Source: Ichthyophis bannanicus
Lineage: Eukaryota; Chordata; Amphibia; Gymnophiona; Ichthyophiidae
Length of the DNA stretch: 64,000 nt
Direction: 5' to 3'
Assembly: GCA_033557465.1 (NCBI GenBank)
Contig: CM066035.1
Location: 902,441,309 to 902,505,308 of the forward strand
This document shows positions 32,880-44,339 of this stretch, piece by piece. The translations under genes and the position numbers were made by a program. Numbering within the stretch: position 1 is the stretch's first letter; every line of letters begins with the position of its first letter. The notes beneath the pieces are model-generated. The model did not search any database, was not told the origin of the DNA, and saw nothing but the letters and a program-made list of their open reading frames with translations.

Positions 32880-34592
32880 TGGATCCAGAAGGGACTGAGA
32901 TAATAGTAGCATGGTGATATATCGGAAAAATTGAAAGAAATATCAATAAACCAGAAAGATCTATTACAAGTATTTAATAAACTGAAGAGTAGTAAATCAC
33001 CTGGACAGGATGGTATACAACTGATTGTATTGAAAGAGCTGAAAGATGAGATTACAGAACTACTATTAGTAATCTGTGAACTGCCATTAAAATGATCTGT
33101 CGTACCGAAGGTTGGAGAATGACCAATGTAATGCTAATTTTGATCTGGGTGATCTGGGAAACTACAGACTGGTGAGCCTGACATGAGTACTGGGCAAAAT
33201 GGTAGAGACCATTATAAAGAATAAAATTACTGAACATGTAGATAGCCAGGGTTTAATGAAAGAAAGCCAACATGGATTTAACCAAGGAAGGTCTTGTCTT
33301 ACTAATCCGTTATATTTTTTTGAAGGTGTGAATAAACACGTAGACAGAGGGTGAGCCATTTGATATAGTGTATCTGGAATCTTAGAAAGCCTTTGACAGA
33401 GTCCCTCATGAGAGACTCTTGGCCAATTTAAAAAGTCATGGGATAGGAAGCAGTGTGCTATTGTGGATCAGGAACTAGAAAACAGAGAGTAGAGCTAAAC
33501 AGCCAATGTTTTCAATGGAGAAAGGTGAATATGGAGTACTCCAAGGATCTGTTCTAGGTCTGCTGCTTTTTAACATATTCATAAATGACCTGGAAATGAT
33601 GATAACAAGTGAGGTGATCAAATTTGCAGATGACACAAAATTATTCAGAGTTGTTAAAAAGCAAGAGGATTGTGAAAAATTGCAAGAGGACCTTGATAAA
33701 TTGGAAGACTGGACGTCCAAAAGGCAGATGAAATTTAATATTGACAAAGGCAAAGTTATGCACCTAGGAAAGAACAACCCAAACTACGGTTTCACGATGC
33801 AAGGTTCCACCTTAAGAACTACCACCCAGTAATAAGATTTAGGCATCATCATGGATAATACGTTGAAACCCTCCAACCAATATGCAACAGCGGCCAAGAA
33901 AGCAACAGAATACTAGGAATCATAAAGAAAGGAAAATAAAATGAAGGAGAATTATAATGCCTCTGTATTATTCCATATTACGACTGCACCTTAAATATTG
34001 TGTGCAATTCTGGTCAACATATCTTAGCAGAATTAGAAAATGTACAGAGAAGAGCCACAAAAAATGGTAAAGGGGATGGAAGGATACCTCTGTGAGGAAA
34101 GGCATAAAAGATTAGGGCTCTTCAACTTAGAAAAGAGACAGCTTAGGGGAGACATAATAGAGGTCTATAAATTAATGAATGGAGTAGCATGGGTAAACTT
34201 AGTTTGGTTGTTTATGCCATCAAAAAGTAGAAAGACTAGGGGACATGCAATGAAGCTACAATGTAACCCATTTAAGGCTAATAAGAGCAATTTTTTTTCA
34301 CTGAATGCGTAATCAAACTGTAATCCGTTACCAGAGGATGTAATGAAGGCTGTAAGTGTAGCTGGGTTTAAAAAAGATTTGGACAAGTTCCTGGAGGAAA
34401 GGTCAATAAAACATTATTAAAGCGGACTCAGGAAATCACTGCTTGCCCCTGGACAAGCTTTGTGGGAACTGTGTGCCTTTTTTTGGGAACCTGCCATATA
34501 CTTGTGACCTGGATTAGCCACTGTTGGAAACAGGATATTGGGCTTGATGGACCTTGGTCTGACCCAGTATGGCATTTCTTATGTTCTTATGA
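32880..34592 (+). mobile_element. CR1-like LINE, 5'-truncated, sense
   Basis: Degenerate RT domain in shifting frames. The clearest frame (33506-33832) has GVLQGSVLGLLLFNIFINDLE, KFADDTKLFRVVKKQEDCEK and [21 protein letters not shown] later frame (34040-34312) has [23 protein letters not shown] and [13 protein letters not shown]. The 3' end is the GACCTTGGTCTGACCCAGTATGGCATTTCTTATGTTCTTATGA tail region at about 34550-34592. It belongs to the same family as the antisense copies at 15586, 47121 and 62650. Confidence 0.85.
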
Positions 34593-34828
34593 ATGTTATT
34601 TACCCCAGTTTCTTAGTTAAATTTTGTTGCATTTCTGTTTTTTCTAGATTGCTTACTTGCCACTCTGTTAGAAGATAAACTAAAATTGAATTGACAGAAA
34701 GGACATGTTTATAAAATGTGTTTGACTTACAGTATCCTTGTAAAACTTTTCAGCTTTTAACAAAATATTTCAAGTTCCATTATTACTGTTTTGAACTTGT
34801 TCTTATTAAAAGCAAGTAGTAAATAGTT
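34593..34828. other. Unassigned AT-rich sequence
   Basis: No gene or repeat was recognised between the CR1 tail and the hairpin-rich repeat. Confidence 0.4.
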
Positions 34829-35465
34829 AGGGTCCGATTCTATCCCGGACGTAGATCCCCTCTGTGCGTCCGGTCTGAACCAGACGCACAGAGGGAATCA
34901 CAATTCTGATCCCGCGGGGCACATCTAGCCACACAGGATCAGAATCGTGAACAGTCCTGCACGTGCAGGCCGGGACAGCAATTCTGTCCGGCCTGCATGT
35001 GCAGGACTGCACCAGGCTAACTCAGTCAGGGCATTTAAATGGATCTGTGGCACCATGGCATCATGTTGCCGTGGCTCCATTTAAAAGCCATGATGCTGGC
35101 CGCCGACCAAAACGGTACATTCCCTGCAGCCCAACCCCGATCCGGCTCCGAAGGCCAGGGTCGGGCTGTGGGGAATGTCTCCTGGACCCCCCCAGCCCCT
35201 TCCACGCCCCAAATGTAAAATAAAAAATGTCCAGGGGAGTTATTCCACCTCAGAGTTGGAATAACGTCCCCGGTCATTTCGCCGGCCCTGGATGTACAGG
35301 GCCAACATTAGAATCGGCACCATACGTCCAGGGCTGGCGGCCACCCATTCCCCACCCCCAGCTAACTTCCCCGTATAACTGGCAGGGAAGTTAGTTGGGG
35401 GCTGAAGCCGGCACGAATAGCATCCCTTTGGGACATTCATCATCGTTATTCGTGGTTCAGAATGA
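34829..35465. repeat. Hairpin-rich repeat, possible non-autonomous DNA element
   Basis: GC-rich against its flanks, with successive inverted repeats: 34858-34872/34881-34895, 34901-34912/34937-34948, 34952-34978/34984-35009 (about 26 bp per arm, nearly perfect) and about 35230-35270 around GGAGTTATTCCA. The outer edges GGGTCCGATTCT and AGAATGACCCCC are loosely complementary and may be short terminal repeats. No transposase frame. Family unknown. Confidence 0.45.
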
Positions 35466-35557
35466 CCCCCTTAGTGTATTTCATATTGATTGCAGTTGTT
35501 TGGTTTTAGTAAAAAAAAATGCCGGAATTTATAACACAAACACATTTGTATATTTCA

Positions 35558-35735
35558 ATCTCCAGGAACAAGCAGGAAGGTAGTCTTCACATATGGGTAT
35601 CGGCGGTACCGACGGAGCCTGTGCGGGAACGCTCCCCAGCGTCCAATTAGAAAGCTTTTGGGAGCATCCCACAGTGCCTGCATGCTGCCTTCTCGCCTTT
35701 CCCAACTGCCTCTCTCCAGTTCTTCGTTTTCCGCG
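35558..35735 (+). repeat. D7 left inverted terminal repeat
   Basis: Inverted partner of about 40600-40787. It includes CGGTACCGAC at about 35604-35613. The left 40 bases differ at one position from their complement in the ICR (40408-40447). Confidence 0.88.
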
Positions 35736-35974
35736 GAGCCAGCAGGTCGTTGTTCCTGTCACCGCAGAAAATGTTTCCTTATTCTCCTTTTCTTTTTTTT
35801 TTTTCTTGTGGTCGCGTCTGCCTTCCTCGATGCTATACCGGTACCGCCGGTTCTTCTTTCTTTCTTTCTTAAAAAAAAAAAAAAAAAAAAAATATATATA
35901 TAGTATTTTTTCCAAACTTTTCTTTTCCAGGTGCACGCGCCATTTTGGGCCTTAGGCCCAAAATTTCCTCTACC

Positions 35975-37663
35975 ATGGAAAAACCCGCTTCGGGTTTCAA
36001 AAAGTGCACCAAGTGTGGCGGCACCATCTCCATCACTGACACCAATGAGTGGTGTCTTAAATGTTTAGGTCCTGACCACTCCATCTCGGAGTGTATGGCT
36101 TGTGCCATGATGTCCAAGAGGAGTCGACAGAACCGAGCTGCTAAGCTCAGCCCCCTTTTTCCCTCCGATGCAGCTTCTGTGGCATTGACGTCTTCCAGGG
36201 TTTCGTCTTCCTCCCATGGATCTCAGGTAACTAAAAATAAGTCTGGCCGGTCCTCAAAGGGTAGATCTCCTTCCAAGCATCGAGATGCCTCTGGCGTTGC
36301 CCTTGAGGGTTCTGTACCGGCAAAATTGCCCCGGCAGGAGGCTTTGGCTGCTAAAGCATTATCGGGGCTCCAGGATGTTTTCGAGGCCTCAACCTCGGCA
36401 GAACTACTGGTGCCATGCTCTGGGGTACCGGCTGCTTTCTCCGGTACCGACACCCAGGCATCGGCAGCGTTGATAGACCAGAGGTTCCTGCCTATTGAAC
36501 GCAGTCTGGCGGCTCTCCTTGCAGCATCGATGCCCTCAGAACCACGTCAGAAAGTTCTACCGGTACCGGCATCGACTCCGGCACCGGTATTGGTACCGGT
36601 ACCGACAGCATCGGCATCGACATTGGTGTCTGCTTTGCCGGCACCCAGTCATGCTATGCCTTCCGGTACCGATACACCGGTACCGATTTCCCCCATACCG
36701 ACTTCGGTCGGTATGGGTATCGTGCTCTACAGGAGTATCCGGACAGAAGGTACTTTGAATCCTCTGAGGATTCTGACGACTCTTTCGGTACCGGAATACT
36801 TCTTCCGGAGGAGTCTTTCTCTCCTAAACGTACAATGTCTCCTCCAGAAGATATTTCCTTTCAGGATTTTATCAGAGAGGTGGCTCAAGGTCTTTCTATT
36901 ACTGTGGCTCCCGAAACAGAGCCCAGGGCAAAGGAGTTGGAGATTGTGGGAAACACCTCTTACCACCTCTCATCACTCTCGTAGACTGGATACCATGTAT
37001 CGAGTCCCTCCTTGTCCTGGTTTCCAGAAGACTCAGCTTCCTCACCACTCTATTGTAGTGGAATCAGCTATGAGAAGGATCAGAAGTGCAAAGAGACATG
37101 CCTCTTATCCTCCAGGATGTGAGTGTAGAACTTTGGATGCCTTTGGACGTCGTACTTTGCAGGCTTCCATGCTTTCTGCCAGGATGAGTTCCTATATTTT
37201 AGATTTGGGAATGTTCCTTAAAGAAGTCACAGGAGATTTGGAGGTTTTGAGCCGCCTTCTTCCTGAAGATAAGGGGCAGGATTTTCTCACATTGGTTAAA
37301 CATGCCCAGGATGTTTCTAAATTTGTCAATCGTGCTGCTTTTGACTGTTTTGAGTGCATAAGTAGAACCTGTGCCATTGCCATAGGTGCACGTAGAATTG
37401 CCTGGCTCCAGGCATCCGATTTGGAGCTCTGGGTGCAGGACAAACTGGGCAATATCCCTTGTACAGGTGAGAATCTATTCGGCAAAAATTGGCAAGAGAA
37501 AGCCAATGAGTTGGATGCTGGCAACTCCACTTTGGATAGGTTATCCAAGGCCACAGCTGATCCTGCAAGGAAGAAATCTCTCAAGAAACCATTCTTCTCA
37601 AAAAAGAAGAGGGTTTACCCCTCTTATTCCCAGCAGGGACATTCGGCAGGTCAGCCTGCCTGA
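35975..37663 (+). pseudogene. D7 gag-like ORF1 (open but frame-shifted in the middle)
   Basis: One open frame from the ATG at 35975. Residues 11-43 form the zinc-finger-like block C11xxC14, C27xxC30, H35, C40xxC43. A Ser/Arg region (SGRSSKGRSPSKHRDAS) and a GGTACC-rich Pro/Ala/Thr segment follow. From about 36715 the frame reads a shifted version of the acidic region conserved elsewhere. A deletion near 36945 (loss of about 27 codons relative to D1) restores the frame, giving LPHHSIVVESAMRRIRSAKRH, TLDAFGR, IGARRIAWLQASDLELW and CTGENLFGKNW. TGA at 37661-37663 truncates the Lys/Gln-rich tail, which in D1 runs to the equivalent of 37750. So it is open but not equivalent to the ancestral product. 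Confidence 0.85.
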
Positions 37664-39674
37664 AAGAGTCAGCAACCATCTAAACAAAGGAAAGCAAAGA
37701 CTGCTAAGCCTCAACTGTCTCAGCAGTCTCAGCCTCCACAAGGCCTTTGACTTTCTTCTAGAGAACTTAGCCTTCCTGGCCCTCAATGGACCAGAGCCTT
37801 CCACCATTCCAGGAAGGTTATGTCACTTTGCCCCCAGATGGGGGCAGATAACAGCAGAACATTGGACTCTCTCCATTATAAAAAAGAGGTACAAGCTACA
37901 TTTTATCTGCATTCCCCCTCACACAATGGTAAGACAGTTCAGTTCTCAGACCTCTCTCATCAACCTGTTAGATCAAGAGGTCACTATGCTTCTTGCCCAA
38001 GGGGCAATAGAAGAAGTACCCATTCATCAACAGGGTACAGGGTTTTACTCCCCCTATTTCCTTATCCCAAAGAAAACAGGGGGACACAGGCCTATTCTAG
38101 ACCTCAGAGAATTGAACAAATTCCTGTTCAAAGAGAAATTCAAGATGATTTCTCTAGGAACTCTGCTGCCATACCTTCAGAGTCAGGATTGGCTTTGTTC
38201 TCTAGATCTCAAGGATGCATACACTCATGTTCTCATCCATCCAACTCACAGAAAGTTCCTTCGGTTCCTTTTCCAAGGAAAGCACTACCAATACAGGGTG
38301 CTTCCTTTTGGCCTGGACTCAGCACCAAGGGTGTTCACGAAATGCATGGCTGTGGTAGCAGCATTTCTTCACACTCTAGGAATATTTGTCTTCCCCTACT
38401 TAGACAACTGGTTCATTCGAGCCCCATCAGAGTCAGAGGCCAGGACTTCTGTATCTTGCACAATGCATATCCTTCAGTATTTGGATCTGGTCATAAACAT
38501 CCCAAAATCCAGTCTAACTCCCACTCAGTCTCTAGAGTTCATAGGAGCTTTGCTGGATACCAGACAAGCAAGGGCTTATCTCCCCCAGGCCTGTTGCCTT
38601 CACATGGTGCAGTTAGCTTCTCAAGCAGTGCTAAAGCCTCATCTCACTGCTCGAGAAATGTTACAGCTACTAGGTCACATGGCATCTACCGTGCATGTGG
38701 TTCCTTATGCTCGCCTCCACATGAGAGCAGCCCAGTGGACTTTATCCACTCAGTGGACCCAGGCATCAGGGTGCCTGTCAGACAAAATAGCAAACACAAA
38801 TTGCCTTATTTTGTCCCTCCAATGGTGGCAGTCCGCTCAAAACCTGTTGCTGGGGTCCCCTTTTCAACAACCTTTACCCCAAGCAACTCTCACAACAGAT
38901 GCCTCTCCAGTGGGTTGGGGAGCTCATCTGCAAGACCTCTTCACCCAAGGCACTTGGACTCCACAGGAGACTCATCTACACATCAATCTCTTGGAGTTCA
39001 GAGCAATCTTCCTTGCTCTGCCAGTGTTCCACACCCTGCTCAGCTACAAGACAGTCCTCATCCATACGGACAATCAAGTAGCCATGTTCTACGTGAACAA
39101 GCATGGAGGAACAGGCTCTCTGTCGCTTTGCAACGAAGCTTTGCGACTATGGGCCCTCGCCAGAGAGCATCAGCTTCATCTCCTGTCAGTGTATCTTCCA
39201 GGTATTCAAAACTCTTGGGCAGACAGACTCAGTTGAGTTCTGCTTCCACACGAATGGTCTCTACATGCAGACCAGGTGGCCAAGATTTTTCAAATTTGGG
39301 GAACCCCGGACATAGACCTCTTTGCAAGTCCGTTGAATGCCAGACTTCCCTGGTTCTGTTCCAGAATTCCGGCTCAGGGCTCTCAGGCCAAGGATGCTTT
39401 CCTCCTTCATTGGGGTCAAGACTTCCTTTATGCCTTTCCACCCATTCCCCTGATTCCCAAACTCCTGTTCAAGCTTCAGAGAGACAGAGGCCGTATGATT
39501 CTCATAGCTCCACATTGGCCACGGCAAGTGTGGTACCCTCTGCTTCTACATCTCTCTCAAGCTCCCTCTCTGGAGTTAGGCTCTGTTCCAGATCTCCTTT
39601 CTCAGGAGGACGGAATGTTATGGCATCCCAATCCCCAGTCTCTGCATCTCATGGCTTGGTTGCTGAAGGCCTAG
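37386..39674 (+). pseudogene. D7 RT-RNase H-methyltransferase-like ORF (YLDN, one stop)
   Basis: Open from 37386 (overlapping gag by about 280 bp; recognisable from about 37740) to TGA 39234-39236, then open again in the same frame to 39674. RT: GTGFYSPYFLIPKKTGGHRP, LDLRELNKFL, SLDLKDAYTHVLIHPTH, LPFGLDSAPRVFTKCM and FPYLDNWFIR. The second Asp of the catalytic pair is Asn (AAC at 38406-38408). RNase H: LTTDASPVGWGAH, INLLEFRAIFLAL, HTDNQVAMFYVNKHGG, NSWADRLS, then the stop where D1 has Gln and D8 has Arg. MT-like: DIDLFASPLNARLPWFCSR, AKDAFLLHWGQDFLYAFPP, MILIAPHWPRQVWYPLLLHL. Confidence 0.92.
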
Positions 39675-40291
39675 ATCTTCAGGATCTTAACCTTCCTCAG
39701 CAAGTAAAGGATATCCTTTATGCTTCTAGAAAACCTTCCACAAGATGCTCTTATGCTTTCAAGTGGAAAAGGTTTACCATATGGTGCTCGCAGAGGGGTC
39801 TTAACCCCCTTGCGATACCTCTGGAATCATTACTAGAGTATCTCCTTCATTTATCCAATTCAGGACTTAAAACTAACTCAGTAAGAGTCCATTTAAGTAC
39901 TATTGCGGCTTCTTTCAAGCCTTTAAATGGACAACCTATTTCCTCCTATCCTCTCATAGCAAGATTTATGAGAGGCCTTCTTCTAACTTTTGATCCTTCT
40001 CATTTGGGACTTCTAGTCTCCAAGAGAACACTGTCCAACTGGTTTGCACAGTGTATTTCCTTTGCCTATCAGAGTAAGAACCTTCCTCTGGAGGGCCATG
40101 TCACAGCTCACAATGTGAGAGCCATGGCAGTTTCAATGGCTCATCTGCACTCTGTGTCTATTGACGACATCTGTCAAGCAGCCACTTGGGCCTCAGTTCA
40201 TACCTTCACAGCCCATTACTGCTTGAACAAGGACTCCCGCCGGGATGCCTTGTTTGGTCAGGCTGTTCTCCAACACCTGTTCCATACCTAA
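39640..40291 (+). pseudogene. D7 tyrosine recombinase lacking box I
   Basis: The YR frame overlaps the end of the MT frame and stops at 40291 after AVLQHLFHT. The N-terminal region is intact (YAFKWKRFTIWCS, LLEYLLHLSNSGLKTNSVRVHLS). After RFMRGLLLT at about 39987 the sequence jumps to FDPSHLGLLVSKRTLSNW. Compared with D1 about 430 bp are missing, including SARRISEL with the first catalytic Arg. The jump preserves the frame. The C-terminal AHNVRAMAVS, DICQAATWASVHTF and AHYCLNKDS with Tyr remain. A shortened protein could be made but not a functional recombinase. Confidence 0.9.
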
Positions 40292-40407
40292 TCAACTCCT
40301 GCCCGCCATCCCTGGTTGGATGCCAGAGATCCATGGGGGGAGGTGGAGCCCTTTCACAGGGGCACACAACTTCTGGGGTCTCTCCCTGGCATCTAAAGTT
40401 AGGGAGT

Positions 40408-40787
40408 CCCCATATGTGAAGACTACATTCCTGCTTGTTCCTGGAGATAGCATAGTTACTCACCTGTAACAGGTGATCTCCGGGAACAGCAGGAATTTAG
40501 TCTTCACAACCCACCCACCTCCCCTAGGAGTTGTATCTCTCTATCTATCTCTTTCTCTTTCCCTCCCTTTCTCTCTTTGTCTCAGCTTTAAACTCAACTG
40601 GAGAGAGGCAGTTGGGAAAGGCGGGAAGGCAGCACGCAGGCGCTGTGGGATGCTCCCAAAAGCTTTCTAATTGGATGCTGGGGAGCGTTCCCACGCAGGC
40701 TCCGTCGGTACCGACGATACCCATATGTGAAGACTAAATTCCTGCTGTTCCCGGAGATCACCTGTTACAGGTGAGTAACTATGCTTT
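40408..40787 (+). repeat. D7 internal complementary region and right terminal repeat
   Basis: 40408-40447 complements the left end with one mismatch, and 40448-40508 complements the right end exactly up to AGCATAG. The right repeat holds the perfect palindrome TCGTCGGTACCGACGA near 40705-40720 and ends CTATGCTTT at 40787. Confidence 0.93.
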
Positions 40788-42411
40788 ATCTCCAGGAACA
40801 AGCAGGAATGTAGTCTTCACATATGGGTATCGAAGGAGCCTGTGCTGGAATGCTCCCCAGTGTCCAATAAGAAAGCTTTTGGGAGCACCCCACAGCGCCT
40901 GCGTGCTGCCTTCCCGCCTTTCCCAACTGTCCCTCTCCAGTTCTTTGTTTTCCACGGAGCCGACAGGTCCCATACCCTGTCACCGCAGAAAAATGTCGTC
41001 TTTAATCTTTGTTTTTGTGGTCGCGTCTGCCTTCCTTCGACGCCATACTGGTACCGCCGGTTCTTTGTTCTTTCTTTAAAAAAAAAAAATATATATTATA
41101 GTTTCTGAGGTGTTTTACTTTAGAAACATTTTTCCTTGGTGCTAGGTGCCATTTTGGGCACTAGTCCCAATTTTTTTCCTTAAAAATGGAAAAAACTACT
41201 TCAGGTTTTAAGAAATGTTCTGAATGTGGTGGTACCATTTCTGTCACCGACACCCATGATTGATGTCTCAAATGTTTAGGTCCTGACCACTCTATTTCAG
41301 AGTGCCGTCTCTAGTGGAATGATGTCAAAAAGGGGCCGGCAGAACCGAGTTGCTAAACTTAGCACCCTTTTTCCCTCAGACGTGGCGTCTGTTGCATCGA
41401 CGTCCTCCAGGGCTTCATCTTCCTCCTATGGATCTCAGGTAACTAAACATAAATCTAGCCGGTCCTCAAAGGGTAGATCTCCTTCTAAGTATCGAGATGT
41501 CCCTAGCATTGCCCTTGAGGAATTTTCACCAGCAAAACTGCCCCAGCTGGAGGCTTTGGCTTCCAAAGCATTAACGGGGCTCTAGGATGTTCTCGAGGCC
41601 TCAACCTCGGCAGAACTACTGGCGCCATGCTCTGGGGTTCCGGCCGCCTTCTACCAGTACCAACACCCAAGCTTCGGCAATGTCGATAGACCAGAGATTC
41701 CTTGCTATTGAACGCAGTCTAGCGGCTCTTCTCACGGCTTCGGTACCGTTGAAACCGCTTCAGACACCTCAACTGATACTGGTACTGGTACCAACTGCAT
41801 CGACATCGGCGGGTATGCCACCCGTACCGAGTCATGCGTCTCTCTCCGGCATCGACAGATCGGTACCTGAACAACCCGATACTGACTTCGATCGATACCG
41901 GTATCGTGCTTTGCATGATCACTGGGATCGGAGATATTTTGAATCCTCGGATGAGTCTGAAGATTCTGAAGACTCTGCCGATACCAGAGTACTTCTCCCC
42001 GAGGATTCCTCTTCTCAGCGCAGAATGTCTCCGCCAGAGGATATGTCCTTTCAGGACTTTATCGGTGATGTGGCCTGAGGCCTTTCCATCACAGTAGCTC
42101 CTGAAAAAGAGCCTAGGCCAAAGGAGTTGGAAATCCTCCATTACCCTAAGGCTCCCAAAGAGGCAGCTACTCTGCCTATTCATGAGATCTTACATGATCT
42201 TATGCTAAGGATGTGGGAAACCGCTTTAACCACATCTCCTCATTCTCGAAGACTCGATACCATGTATCGAGTTCCACCTTGTTCCACCTTGTCCTTTCAA
42301 AAAACTCAATTACCACACCATTCAATGGTGGTGGAATCAGCCATGAGATGGATGAAAAGTGCGAAGAGATATACATCCAATCCTCCAGGTCGTGAATGTA
42401 GGACTCTCAAT

Positions 42412-43732
42412 CAGGGCTGTGGAGTCGGTAGATAAATGTTCCGACTCCGACTCCTCAGTTTTTTTGTACTTCCGACTCTGACTCCGACTCCCCGACTCCG
42501 ACTCCTCTGTATTAATATGAAGGAAAGAAAGGCAACATACATGTCATTACCACAGGACTACTGGCTGGGAAGCCAACAGTCTACTGTATTGAACAGTTTA
42601 AGCAAAAGACAAACACAATGAAAACAACAAAGTTTTATTAATTTTTTTTATTAATTAATCAAGTGGCTGGATAGTAGCAGCAGGCATAAACATCAGGAAC
42701 AGGAACTTTACCAGTTCAAAAATACAAACCACATTATTTGGTTGTTTTAGAACAAAAACAAAGCTTATCTATATGAACCAAAAACAAAATCTGTAAAACC
42801 TAGAAATGGTTTATATTAATCTTGAAATGTAGTTATAGGCTTAGCAAATGCAAATCAATTCAATGTAGAGTTCTAAGGAAGAGAATTGCCTCTGCCAGAT
42901 CCTCTTTCATAGAGGCTCTTAAGTCTGACTTTATTATTTTTAGGGCTGAAAATAATCTTTCGACACTGACTTGGGTGGGTGGCATTGCAGTAACTATTCT
43001 GGCCACATCACTAACGATCTCTGGATAAACAAAGATGGCTTCTTCAACAGTAAGTTTTGATGAGCGATCATACTTTTCAACTTCTTCTAGTGCTTTATAA
43101 AACTCCTGTTGGAATTTTTTTATTTGGACATTTACTGGTTCTGTAACGCTTATGCAACGTCGCTTTCGTTTAGCAACTTCTATTTTGTTTAAGAAGGAAT
43201 CAAAGTCTAATTCTTCGTTTGAAGAAGATGATCCTGAGTTACCACTATTGCTTAAAAGAAGAACTTCATCCTGTGGAGGTATTTCAGGTCGTAATCCCTT
43301 CATGCGAACTGCTACATCATAGAGGGCCTTTTTCCCAGTAGAAATCTGTTCACTGTTCAACATTTTAGTACTCAGAGCATATAAACAATCTGCACTATAC
43401 ATAAACATTCATACATTCCTGCAGCACCACACTTACAAACCTAGGATAGACAGTTTCTTCCAGAAACATGTACACATGTCTTCCCTCATACTGACAAGCA
43501 GGCATGCAGGTTTTAAAATAAATATAAACACTTACAGTTGAATCCAAGAAGCTGTTCCACCAAGTTCTTCTAAGCTCTTCTAGCAGAGAGAGGTAGTTGG
43601 GCAGAAGCTGCTGCCTTCTCCTTTTTGTGTGTTTTTTAATTCCAATCTAAATTTAATCGGAGTCGGAGCATTGTTTGCCGACTCCGACTCCAGGTACCCA
43701 AAATTTCCTCCGACTCCGACTCCACAGCCCTG
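42412..43732 (-). mobile_element. hAT DNA transposon, internally deleted, inserted in D8 gag
   Basis: 1321 bp bounded by the 17-bp terminal inverted repeat CAGGGCTGTGGAGTCGG and flanked by a perfect 8-bp target duplication CTCTCAAT (42404-42411 and 43733-43740), the hAT hallmark. Both subterminal regions are arrays of CCGACT/AGTCGG hexamers, the kind of repeated site hAT transposases bind. A transposase remnant lies inside on the minus strand. Confidence 0.95.
42860..43408 (-). pseudogene. hAT transposase C-terminal remnant
   Basis: 182 codons open on the minus strand, stop at 42860. The C-terminal VYPEIVSDVARIVTAMPPTQ, VSVERLFSALKIIKSDLRAS and EDLAEAILFLRT match the hAT dimerisation domain (hATC), with the typical SVERLFS motif. 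Upstream is a low-complexity Ser/Asn/Glu stretch. The BED zinc finger and the catalytic RNase H-like core are absent, so the copy is non-autonomous. Confidence 0.85.
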
Positions 43733-44339
43733 CTCTCAATGCCTTTGGGCGTTGATGCTTCCATGCTCTCAGCTAGGATTAGTTCCTATATCTTGTATAT
43801 GGTAATGTTCCTTAAAGAGGTCACAGGGGACTTGGAGCTTATTAGCCCCCTTCTTCCTGATGACAAAAGACAAGACTATCTCACTCTTGTCAAACATTCT
43901 CAGGATGTTTCCAAGTTTGTTAATCGTGCAGCCTTTGACTGTTTTGAGTGCATAAGCAGAACCTCTGCTATTGCCATTGGTGCACGTCGGATCGCCTGGC
44001 TTCAGGCATCTGACTTGGAAATTTGGGTACAGGATAAATTAGGAAACATTCCTTGCACAGGAGAAAATCTTTGGGAAGAATTGGCAGGAGAAGGCTAATG
44101 AAATAGATGCTGACAATATCACATTGGATAGATTGTCCAAATCTACAGCTGATCCTGCAAAGAAAAGATCCTCTAAGGAACCATTTTTCAATAAGAAAAA
44201 GAAGTTTTATCCTTCCTATACCCATTAAGGACACCGTTCAGGTCAGACTGCCCAAAAGGGACAGCAGCAGCAACCTAGACAACAAAAGAAGACAAAAGCT
44301 GTAAAACCTCAGCCAGCTCAGCAGGCTCAGCTTCCTCAG

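Larger units (their letters stand above)
35558..40787 (+). mobile_element. D7: DIRS retrotransposon, K-type, structurally complete
   Basis: A 5.2-kb copy with all parts: left end ATCTCC at 35558, gag 35975-37663, RT-RH-MT to 39674 (one stop), YR to 40291 (in-frame deletion), ICR 40408-40508 and right end GCTTT at 40787. It abuts the left end of D8 with no intervening base. Three independent lesions (YLDN, a stop before MT, loss of YR box I) make it non-autonomous now. Confidence 0.92.

Noticed and set aside
34829..35465. Serial hairpins as a CRISPR array or structured RNA gene
   Set aside because: No regular repeat-spacer pattern, vertebrate context, and arms of unequal sequence. A transposon-like repeat is more likely.
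37820..40291. 823-codon frame through D7 taken as one protein
   Set aside because: Only its last about 215 codons (YR) are real. The rest is the alternate frame of RT-RH-MT, which has all the RT motifs in the other frame.
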